Source: Artemisia argyi (taxonomy: Eukaryota > Streptophyta > Magnoliopsida > Asterales > Asteraceae). From it: DNA of 64,000 nt. The translations under genes were made by a program, and so were the position numbers. The notes beneath the pieces were generated by a model. The model worked only from the letters and a program-made list of their open reading frames with translations, was not told the origin of the DNA and made no database searches. The stretch is taken from assembly GCA_030686995.1 (NCBI GenBank), contig CM060709.1:14096872-14160871 (forward strand), written 5' to 3'. Positions 47,111 through 56,390 of this stretch are shown piece after piece; the stretch's first letter is position 1; each line of letters starts with the position of its first letter.

Positions 47111-48355
47111 TTATTTAACGGATAAAAGGGAAGTTTTCCCTACACTTAGGATTAAGTGCGGGTGGAAGTAGTGATACACACCCTTAGGGTGGAAATATGC
47201 CATGTGAGGTAAGAGTGGTGGATGAATTATATGCTCAAAGGGGTGTGCTCCTATCATCATAACCTTAACTAATTCAATCGGGTTAATGGGTGGATTAAGA
47301 TTTTCTCCTAGAAAGGGATCATTTTCAATCAACTTCAAGAGATTACTAGTTGGGGATCCATCTTGACCTAATAAACCCGGTTTAAACCCATAATGTTTCT
47401 TGTGATCAATCATAAATGGGTGATGTAAGCATGTAAGGCCATTTTCCACTCCTATATTGGCTTCCTGTCTACAAGGCTTAGAGTCTACTACCTTTGTCCT
47501 AAGACTACCCGGACTATATGGTTTGATGGGTGGATCGGAACCTATTTCAATTCCTAAATTTTCATCCAAGGATGGAAGATTAGGTAACGGTTTTGGTTGA
47601 GGCTCCGGTTCATCAAAACTAGGAACTTCCCTAGAACTAAGAGTAAGGTTATCATTATAAGCATTCAAACCTATATCCTCTAGTTGTGTTTAGTTCAAGG
47701 GCTCTACCTCCATTGGAATTCCTAAAGTTTCTTCTACTTCTTCCGGGTAAGTCACGGGCGGTGCGCGTGCCTTAAATGATGGTTGAGTATTTTGTGGGCT
47801 TATGTTGTGCACCTCATCATTCCATGTGTCAGGATCTAGCCCTAACATTCTCCCAAGTATCTCACGTGCTTCTCTAGGCATCTCAACTTCTATGTCCGAA
47901 TCATAAGGGTCATCCTCAATATTCTTACTGCTATATACAAATTGCCCAAGAGATTCATCATCATCGATCATAAAACCTAGGTCTTTTTTATCAATGTGAT
48001 CATGTTCGGCTAAATCCTCCACCACATCAAGGTCACCTATGTGTTCAGCCTGTATTCTGGTAGGGCCTAACCATGACATGCAGCTAGGTGGCTCATATGC
48101 AACTATCCTAGGTGAAGGCTTATATGGTGCATAGGTTTCATTAAGTGAGGCATTTTGAGGGGTTGATGGAGCTCTTAAGGTGAATTCTCTAAAGGCATTA
48201 TACACTTGGCCTCTTTTCTCAAGGTACTCAATAAAATCAGTATAAGATCCTGTCCTCCTCATTTCGTTTCTCCATCTTGTAATATCCAAACTAGTGTAAT
48301 TATATTTTTTCTGGTAAAACTCTAGTGTGGGACTTGGTGGATTCGCGTTCTCCAT
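47111..48355 (-). pseudogene. Athila-2 ORF, unknown acidic/proline-rich protein, one in-frame stop
   Basis: Start ATG at 48353-48355 (MENANPPSPTLEFYQKKYNY), 415 codons to TAA at 47111, with a single in-frame TAA at 47690-47692. The frame goes straight on after it (TQLEDIGLNAYNDNLTLSSR). Phrases such as REAREILGRMLGLDPDTWN, EEVEETLGIPMEVEPL, PIKPYSPGSLRTKVVD and HHPFMIDHKKHYGFKPGLLG match proteins I know from Tanacetum-type Athila derivatives. There is no gag, protease or RT motif. Function unknown; it occupies the gag-pol position behind the tRNA-Asp primer site. It may be the remains of a spacer or envelope-region ORF. Confidence 0.7.
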
Positions 48356-48506
48356 AATGGCAAACGGAATAGTCAATGGAAAGGTTTTTACAAACAAAGA
48401 CACAAAGAAAAGATAGACTAAAGAGAACCTAAAAATAAAAATCTTACTAGAAAGGAATCTAGCAAGTAGACCTAATAAAAAGAAATTCTAACCTAGACAA
48501 TAACTA

Positions 48507-48527
48507 TTCCCCGGGCTGCGGCGCCAA
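48507..48527 (-). other. Athila-2 primer-binding site (tRNA-Asp)
   Basis: Minus strand TTGGCGCCGCAGCCCGGGGA, five bases after the LTR end; complementary to the tRNA-Asp 3' end with a few changes. Confidence 0.8.
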
Positions 48528-48532
48528 AAACT

Positions 48533-49932
48533 TGATGCGTGGGAATCGCACCTTGCTTTACCTCTCGAGGGATCTCGAGAAGCTTACAACCCCCACCAGG
48601 CAGTGTACCTGATCGTTGTAGTATAGTATAGTGACAAGTACCGGGGGATTGATCGTTCAGCTTAAGAATAGTGTCGCTAGGGTTAGAAAACCTAATTAAT
48701 AGTTCTATAGGTGAGGGATGATTATTTTTGTATTTTTTATATTATATGAAAGCAAGTAAAATCTCGGGTTTTGAAAGAGTGGGCGGAATTAGTTGCTAAT
48801 CAACTAACCCAAAACTAAGATGCAATCAAAATAAAATAATAAAAATAAAAATAAACTAATTATACTAAAGTTGTGAGCAGTAATTGGAGAAATTGTGTTT
48901 ACTTAGACTTCACTACTCCCTAGATATCTTTTACATGTTAATTACTTGTTACACTTGTATGAATGACGGATTGTATTCCTTAATACCATTCGTGGGGTGG
49001 CATACATAACTCCCCAACTCTATGAGCTCTTATCTCCTCCTACACCATGACCCAGCACAACTATAGGGATTGTAAACAGTGGCTCATGCATTAAATACAA
49101 CCAATAAAGACCTAGTACGCCTCGGTTCATGTTTCTTAAGACGTTCAAGCATGTTACCATTTGGAGATCTGCCAGTTTTCTTAAGCCTAACATATAAATC
49201 ATTCATTCAAAACAAGAATAGACAAGTAATCAACACATAATCAACATCTAGGTTTCATTAGATCTAAGCAAACACAAAAGAGATCTAGCCTAGCATAATG
49301 GAATTGAGATAAGAACAAGATATAAACAACCAACACATAGACATATTGATTGAAAGAACACTTATCTCAATTACAATGCAAGGTCTCAAGGGTTTGGAAC
49401 CCTTGAAAAACCTGTAAAAGATGCACCAAAATCGTCTTTAGGGTTTCACCAAAACTTCTCTCCTAAATGAAAAAAACTAGAAAACTATATATAGGAAAAA
49501 TAGGCTGACGGCGTCAAGAGTTACATGTGACGACGTCACCTCGCCGCCATATACTTCCTCGGACGGCCTTGATCCACTTATGACGGCCTATGTGATGCCG
49601 TCATCAACCACGGTATTTTATTCTTGCCACTTTGACGCCGTCATGAAGGCTTCTGACGCCGTCACCACCTTCGGTAATTAATTCCTCATGTCTGACGCCG
49701 TCAAGATGGTAGTCTTGACGCCGTCACCTTGTATCTTCAGCATGGAAATTTGGTACTTAGCCGTTTTCTTCACTTTTATGCTCCAAAAACGTCCAAAATG
49801 GCTTCTTTTCCAGAATTCACTCTCCAAACACCTAAAATCACAAAAGGAACGATTTAGGGCAATATTTGATCAAATAAATTCGGATTCGGGCTTAAATGAC
49901 CCCCTAAAAACGGATCATTTTTCGCCTCATCA
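48533..49932 (-). repeat. Athila-2 5' LTR
   Basis: 1400 bases, nearly identical to 43233-44637. Two of its seven bZIP-type palindromes are mutated (GTGACGACGTCAC and GTGATGCCGTCAT), one by a CpG-to-TpG change. Confidence 0.9.
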
Positions 49933-50043
49933 ATGCAATAGGGATAAAGTGGTTTCATCGCCACTTTCTCATGTAACAAACATTATTATTTTCATTTATT
50001 CTATTCACCGGGTATAGAAACCGTTTACCAAAAAAAAAAAAAA

Positions 50044-50803
50044 TCGTTTAAAACGAAGAATGAATGTATTATGAGGCTTGAAAACGAAGAATGAATGCTT
50101 TCTTTAATATCATAAGACTTGAAACTGGTCACTAGGCAATCTAAGCTCAAGCATGTAAAATCTGTTATGAGCTTGAGCTCGAGCTTTGCACAATAATGAT
50201 CCTTTGAAATATTTAAGAAATGTGGGAAACGAGCTTAAAAACAAACTAGTTAGGTACTCGTGCGTTATGACGGCGGGTACCCTTGTAATTAAATTTTCTG
50301 GCAATAAACAATCAAAGCTAGTGAAAATATATGCACGTCTATGATTAATTGTTTACTTAATAAAATTAGTGTAAACAAAAAGCGATTCAAAATTATGTCT
50401 CAAATGAAATGAAATAGTGATTGTCATAACGATAGAATCATGTGACCGAGTGTTAAATGTACTCTGTATTAAGATGCCAATCCTTAATATATATATATAT
50501 TTTCTCTCTCTACATTAAATCCAAATCCAAATTTAAATCCGAATTCGAATCTGAATCTGAATCCGAATCCTAAACCCATATACAAACCGAACGGCCCCTT
50601 AAAGACTTCAAGAAAATCAATGCAAATTTTTAGAAAGGTATTTAAGTTTAAAAATTTGTTCAAGATTTCTTTTTGTTTTAATAAACAAATTCTTTTTAAT
50701 ATTATAAAGCTCGAAATATGTCACAAGCCGAGCCCGAGCAGCTAGAATTTGTCGGCAAGAGCTTGGCATAATAGTGATCCTTAAATCAGTAAAACTTAAC
50801 CAA
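50044..50803. repeat. Third copy of the host repeat unit (part)
   Basis: Matches 4330-4760 and 3050-3290: AAAACGAAGAATGAATG, GAGCTTGAGCTCGAGCTTTGC, CGTCTATGATTAATTGTTTAC, and GCATAATAGTGATCC. A short run of ATCCGAATC-type repeats is at 50519-50570. No gene. Confidence 0.6.
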
Positions 50804-51006
50804 ACTTTTTTTTCCTGGTTACTTGGTTTCTGACTCAACATTGCAAGCCGACTAATTTCATGGCGACCACCCTTTTAGATAGCCCGGAGTCAGTGCTTCT
50901 TAACCTTCATGCCACAAGGGGATTAATTTTCTCCCCGCTAGATTTGAACCATTAACCTCCTTTTTGGAAGACTGATATTCTTACCGCTAGGTTACCCCTT
51001 ATGGTC
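50804..51006 (-). mobile_element. tRNA-derived SINE with target-site duplication
   Basis: The 203-base body is flanked by the 11-base direct repeat AACTTAACCAA (50793-50803 and 51007-51017). On the minus strand it starts with a tRNA-like head (A box TAACCTAGCGGTAAG, B box GGTTCAAATCTA) and ends in a short A run (plus-strand T8 at 50807-50814). The same host sequence without it occurs at about 3255-3290. This is the hallmark structure of a SINE; the family is not named. Confidence 0.8.
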
Positions 51007-51017
51007 AACTTAACCAA

Positions 51018-52131
51018 GCTTTGTCTAAGTTTTTGTTAAACTACCATTTTGCCCAAACATCAACATGTATTAGTAGTCACACAGTTAGGTTAAACTCGGT
51101 GGCCGGTGTCTTTATCCTCAAGTTGGTAAGGTATGAATGTCTACATGTTAATTCTCGTACCCTTCTGTTGTAATATATAACATGACTATCATAAATATTA
51201 AACACGTAATAACATCAAAGAGCATACGGAAGTGTAGGATCATATATTAGTAATTAATTAACCGAATTTAAATAGTATGCGTACCTTTTGCAATTCCAAG
51301 CTAGCACAAATTGGATCAAGATTTAAATCCCTAATTAGGGTTTATGTGGTTTAATGAGTTGACCCTTACCATTTTTCAATTCAAACCAATATACAAACAA
51401 TAGTGTATTTGTACCACGTTCTTGTATACACGCACTAATACCAAATTAATGAGAATGCTAGTTCAAGAAAAACACAAAACAATTTTTGTGTGGTTAATCA
51501 AATCGAAAATCCCTTTGGTTTGGGAGTGATAGGCCGAATAAACACAAGTTTAGGGTATTGTGTGTACAAAAGTTAGCAAACAATGAACCAATGTTCTGAA
51601 AGGCTCAAGGAGCACTAAAGCGCAAAGGGGGTCAAAGAGCCTCGAGTCGAGGCGCAAACCAAGGCGCGGGATTCATAAATATGAGGCGCACTATACATTT
51701 AGGTTTTTTTATAACATATGTGACAACTTATGCAGCTTAAATAACACAAAAATATCAATATTTAAGGCATAATGCCACTTAATAGTTACTACATCTAACA
51801 AAGGTTGCATTTAAACCCATAATATTAAGCAAGCAACATATCAGAATCCATGAACTACCCTAAATTCCTGAATATACATTACAATATATGAGTTTATGAC
51901 TTATTTTAACAAATTATCATGTATCAAACTATCAACTATCAACAACGAAAAATCTATAGTTGTTTGGTAAAACTTAACACTAAAGACACAACATTTGTAT
52001 ATGTTAATAAGCTACTATTCTTAGACATTAGATTACAAAAAAAACATCGTTCTTTGTTGATTGTGTGTTTTAGTTTTTTTCTAAAATATTAGGGTTATAA
52101 GATACTTTATAACTTAAAGGTCCAAATGTAT
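51018..52131. other. Host DNA without a recognisable gene
   Basis: The first ~150 bases continue the host unit (TTATCCTCAAGTTGGTAA, shared with about 5660). The block 51590-51690 is unusually rich in GGCGC/GAGGCGCA words, a dispersed plant repeat. I see no frame with a domain. Confidence 0.5.
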
Positions 52132-53541
52132 TGATGAGGCAAAAAATGAACCACTTTTAGGGGGTCATTTAAGCCCGGAATTGAATTTATTTGATCAAAT
52201 ATTGCCCTAAATCGTTCCTTTTGTGATTTTAGGTACTTTGGGAGAGAAATCTGGAAAAGGAAGCAATTCGGACGTTTTTGGGGCATAATAGTGAAGAAAA
52301 CGCCAAAGTCTTAATTTTCCTTGCTGGGAACAGTAGGTGACGGCGTCAAGAAGGAATTTCTGACGGCGTCAAGAGTAATTTCCATGACGACCCAGTACAG
52401 AATTGACGGCGTCACGAAGTAGGGCGTCAAGAGTAAAATTCATGACGGCCTGGAAATGCATAACACATGACGGCGTCAAAAGTAGATCAAGGCAGTCCGA
52501 GAAGTATTTTGGCGGCGAGATGACGGCGTCACAAATTTGTTCTTGACGCCGTCAAACCCTATTTCCTATATATAGTTTTCTAATTTTCACATTAAAAGGA
52601 GAGAAGTTTTGGAGAAACCCTAAGTACGAACTTGTTACGAATTTTACAGGTTTTTCAAGGGTTCTTAGCCCTTGATCCATTTCATGTGTAATTGAGATAA
52701 ATATTCTTTTAATTCAATCAATATGTCCATGTGTTGATTGTCTATATCTTGTTCTTATCTTAATTCCATCATGCTAGGCTAGATCTATCTTGTGTTTGCT
52801 TGGATCTAATGAAACCTAGATGTTAATTATGTGTTGATTACTTGTTTATGGTTGTATTGGATGAATGATTTCGATGTTAGGCTTAAGAAAATTGGCAGAT
52901 CTCCAAATGGTAACATGCTTGAACGTCTTAGGAAACATGAACTAGCGGGCACTAGGTTTTATTGGTTGTATTTAATGCATGAGTAAATTCTAATGATCCC
53001 ATGTTAGGAGCTTCTTAGTCGGCTCGACATAGGAGTGAAGTAGGCACTCATAGAATTGGGGAATTAAGTGCGCCACCCCATGAATGGTATTAAGGAATAC
53101 AATCCGTCATCCACGCAACTATAACAAGTAATTAACGTGTAAAAGATATCTAGGGAGTAGTGAAATCTAAGTAAACACATTTTCTCCACTTATTGCTCAC
53201 AACCTTAGTTAATTTAGTTTATTTTCATTTCTAGTATTTTATTTTGATTGCATCTTTAGTATTGGGTTAGTTGACTAGCAACTAATTCCGCCCAAATCCT
53301 TCAAACCCGAGATTTTTACTTGCTTTCTAAAAAATATAAAAATACAAAAATAATCGTCCCTCATCTTTAGAACTAGTATTTAGGTTTTCTAATCCTAGCG
53401 ACACTATTCCTAGCTGAACGATCAATCCCCCGGTACTTGTCACTATACTATACTACAACGATCAGGTACACTGCCTGGTGGGTGTTGTAAGCTTCTCAAG
53501 ATCCCTTGAGAGGTAAAGCCTGGTGCGATTCCCACGTATCA
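52132..53541 (+). repeat. Athila-3 first LTR
   Basis: 1410 bases, TGATGAGGCAAAAAATG to CCCACGTATCA. Six full TGACGGCGTCA-type palindromes lie at 52327-52556, then a TATA box (TATATATAG, 52566-52574). The antisense tRNA-Asp 15-mer is at 53447-53461. Same family as Athila-2 LTRs but in the opposite orientation. Confidence 0.88.
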
Positions 53542-53546
53542 AGTTT

Positions 53547-53566
53547 TTGGCGCCGCAGCCCGGGGA
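53547..53566 (+). other. Athila-3 first primer-binding site (tRNA-Asp)
   Basis: TTGGCGCCGCAGCCCGGGGA, five bases after the LTR end. Confidence 0.85.
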
Positions 53567-53703
53567 ATAGTTATTGTCTAGGTTAGAATCTCTTTTTATT
53601 AGGTCTACTTGCTAGATTCCTTTCTAGTAAGATTTTATTTTTATTTTTAGGTTTTCTTTACTCTATCTTATTTCTTTGTGTCCTTTGTTCGTAAACTATT
53701 TTG

Positions 53704-54597
53704 ATGGATAACAATAACATTGATCATTTGATTCCTGTTATTCGTGTTTTTCGTCGTAGGATTTTCCAAATGCCTGCCCCACTCCCTTTAGTGGAAAATG
53801 AGAACCCACCTAACCTCTCGCCCAACCACCACTTTGACAATAATTCTGAGTTAGAGTCTGATCATGATGATGACCGTAGGGCTAGTCCCTTTTACTATTC
53901 AGACTCCGACGAGGATCTTGATGATGGTGATGTGATAAATGAGAATAGGATGGAAGAAGAAATAGACCCTCTTAGGTATGTCGACCCTAGAACCAGGATT
54001 GAGTGTGATAGTTCATTTAACATGCAATTTCCTTGTAAGATCAGATTTAAGAGCTTTAACGCCTATCTTAACTCATCTCTCCCAATGAACATAATCTCGC
54101 GTAATGAATACAATAAAATCATGGTAGATGAGTTAGAATACAATAGAGAAAACATTATTGCTAGGGCAATACCATTTCATGTGTTTGTTGGAAACTTGGT
54201 TTATCTTATTGAGTTCATGGTTATGGAGAATCTAGGAGAATTTATTGATGATAAGTTGACCCAAGTTGTGTTTGGAAAACCTTTCAAACGGTTGACCAAC
54301 CTCGATGAAAAACTCATAGAAGGGATAATTACATTCTCGGATGGGGATGAAGATTTTGTCTATCAAATGCCCTGCACACACCCTAGGTTCAAGGATTTTT
54401 CCATGAAAAAGTGTAGTAGGTATCCGCCCATAGAAATGCTAAGTGAGAATGATAAGAGAAAAGGACTTAAATATACTCATGAAAAGAATAAACGATACTA
54501 TCGCGGATGCTTAGAGTTAGGAGATGATTATAAGAAAGATGAGGCGACTATTAGATGGCTCATACTTGGTTATGTGAGCATAAGCGATACACGTTAA
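53704..54597 (+). CDS. Athila-3 non-autonomous ORF, protease-like protein without the catalytic motif
   Basis: ATG at 53704 (MDNNNIDHL; a TTG lies just before), 297 residues, no stop or frameshift. After an acidic N-terminus (DSDEDLDDGD) comes a part resembling a retropepsin fold as found in Asteraceae Athila derivatives: NIISRNEYNKIM where the flap follows, AIPFHVFVGNLVYLIEFMVM, LTQVVFGKPFKRLTN (in place of ILGRPFL), then YQMPCTHPRFKDF and RYYRGCLELGDDYK. The Asp-(T/L/S)-Gly catalytic triplet is absent. So it is unlikely to cleave; it could act as a structural or RNA-binding factor, which is a guess. The ORF being intact beside so many broken ones is notable. Confidence 0.7.
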   Translation: MDNNNIDHLIPVIRVFRRRIFQMPAPLPLVENENPPNLSPNHHFDNNSELESDHDDDRRASPFYYSDSDEDLDDGDVINENRMEEEIDPLRYVDPRTRIECDSSFNMQFPCKIRFKSFNAYLNSSLPMNIISRNEYNKIMVDELEYNRENIIARAIPFHVFVGNLVYLIEFMVMENLGEFIDDKLTQVVFGKPFKRLTNLDEKLIEGIITFSDGDEDFVYQMPCTHPRFKDFSMKKCSRYPPIEMLSENDKRKGLKYTHEKNKRYYRGCLELGDDYKKDEATIRWLILGYVSISDTR

Positions 54598-54608
54598 CCC
54601 ATGATCTT

Positions 54609-54663
54609 GAGTCTAGCTACAAGACTCGTAAATAAAGAAAAGCGCTTCTTGGGAGGCAACCCA
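54609..54663 (+). other. Conserved post-ORF motif, Athila-3 copy
   Basis: Eleven bases after the stop: arms GAGTCT/AGACTC, loop AGCTACA (54609-54627), an A-rich gap, then GCGCTTCTTGGGAGGCAACC (54642-54661). The third stem pair is T-A here but A-T in the other two copies. Confidence 0.7.
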
Positions 54664-54822
54664 TGTTTTGTGTGATTTTATTTTGATTGTTTGTTATTTG
54701 CTTCCGTATGCATGCTTTATTTTTATTGTTGGTAGATCATGTTTCTAAACTAAATAGTGGAAATACTTTACTTTGTTGTTTTGGCCTAGTCTTAACTCCA
54801 CCTAAAAGTATTTTTGCAAAAG

Positions 54823-56219
54823 TGATGAGGCGAAAAATGAACCACTTTTAGGGGGTCATTTAAGCCCGGAATTGAATTTATTTGAACAAATATTGCCTTA
54901 AATCGTTCCTTTTGTGATTTTAGGTACTTTGGGAGTGAAATCTGGAAAAGGAAACAATTCGGACGTTTTTGGAGCATAAAAGTGAAGAAAACACTAAAGT
55001 CTTAATTTTCCTTGCTAGGAACAGTAGGTGACGGCGTCAAGAAGGAATTCCTGACGGCGTCAAGAGTAAATTCCTTGACGACCCAGTACAGAATGGACGG
55101 CGTCACGAAGCAGGGCGTCAAGAGTAAAATGCATGACGGCCTGGAAAATGCTAACACATGACGGCGTCAGAAGTAGATCAAGGCAGTCCGAGAAGTATTT
55201 TGGCGGCGAGGTGACGGCGTCACAAGATTTGTCTTGACGCCGTCAGACCCTATTTCCTATATATAGTTTTCTAATTTTCACATAAAAAAAAGTTTTGGAG
55301 AAACCCTAAGTACGAACTTGGTGCGAATTTTACAGGTTTTTCAAGGGTTTTAAGCCCTTGATACCTTTCATGTATAATTGAGATAAGTATTCTTTTAATT
55401 CAATCAATATGTCTATGTGTTGGTTGTCTATATCTTGTTCTTGTATTAATTCCATCATGCTAGGCTAGATCTATCTTGTGTTTGGTTTGATCTAATGAAA
55501 CCTAGATGTTAATTATGTGTTGATTACTTGTTTGTAGTTGTTTTGGATGAATGAATTCGATGTTAGGCTTAAGAAAACTGGCAGATCTCCAAATGGTAAC
55601 ATGCTTGAACGTCTTAGGAAACATGAACTGATGTGCACTAGGTTTTATTGGTTGTATTTAATGCATGAGCCACTGTTTACAATCCTTATGGTTGTGTTGG
55701 GCATGGTATAGGAGGAGATAAGAGCTCATAGGATTGGGGAGTTAAGTGCGCCACCCCATGAATGGTATTAAGGAATACAATCCGTCATCCACGCAACTAT
55801 AACAAGTAATTAACGTGTAAAAGATGTCTAGGGAGTAGTGAAATCTAAGTAAACACATTTTCTCCACTTATTGCTCACAACCTTAGTTAATTTAGTTTAT
55901 TTTCATTTCTAGTATTTTATTTTGATTGCATCTTTAGTATTGGGTTAGTTGACTAGCAACTAATTCCGCCCAAATCCTTCAAACCCGAGATTTTTACTTG
56001 CTTTCTAAAAAATATAAAAATACAAAAAGAATCATCCCTCACCTTTAGAACTAGTATTTATGTTTTCTAATCCTAGCGACACTATTCCTAGCTGAACGAT
56101 CAATCCCCCGGTACTTGTCACTATACTATACTACAACGATCAGGTACACTACCTGGTGGGGGTTGTAAGCTTCTCAAGATCCCTTGAGAGGTAAAGCCTG
56201 GTGTGATTCCCACGTATCA
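54823..56219 (+). repeat. Athila-3 middle LTR (shared)
   Basis: 1397 bases. It follows GCAAAAG directly; in Athila-2 the same word is followed by AAGTGTAAGGGG, so the polypurine tract is missing here. Its end is followed by a second primer site. Palindrome cluster at about 55027-55248; antisense tRNA-Asp 15-mer at 56125-56139. Confidence 0.88.
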
Positions 56220-56224
56220 AGTTT

Positions 56225-56244
56225 TTGGCGCCGCAGCCCGGGGA
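56225..56244 (+). other. Athila-3 second primer-binding site (tRNA-Asp)
   Basis: TTGGCGCCGCAGCCCGGGGA again, five bases after the middle LTR, starting the autonomous-type interior. Confidence 0.85.
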
Positions 56245-56390
56245 ATAGTTATTGTCTAGGTTAGAATCTCTTTTTATTAGGTCTACTTGCTAGATTCCTT
56301 TCTAGTAAGATTTTATTTTTATTTTTAGGTTTTCTTTAGTCTATCTTATTTCTTTGTGTCTTTGTTCGTAACTCTTCACCACCTGCCATC

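Larger units (their letters stand above)
43233..49932 (-). mobile_element. Athila-2: non-autonomous Athila-type element, complete
   Basis: LTRs of 1.40 kb at both ends, target duplication ATGCA (43228-43232 and 49933-49937), tRNA-Asp primer site (48507-48527, minus), one broken ORF, and hairpin/PPT modules. No gag or pol domains. It sits in the 3' UTR of the LINE. Its LTRs belong to the same family as those of Athila-3 (52132-56219). Confidence 0.88.
42611..50043 (+). mobile_element. LINE 3' end, split by Athila-2
   Basis: It consists of the end of the reverse-transcriptase ORF (42612-43103), a 3' UTR (43104-43232 and 49938-50029), and a poly(A) tail (50030-50043). After the tail the host repeat resumes (AAATCGTT...AACGAAGAATGAATG). 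The upstream part of the LINE is missing: the Tat LTR abuts it at 42610. Confidence 0.75.

Noticed and set aside
51590..51690. GGCGC-rich block as a promoter CpG island
   Set aside because: It resembles a dispersed plant repeat with no gene next to it.
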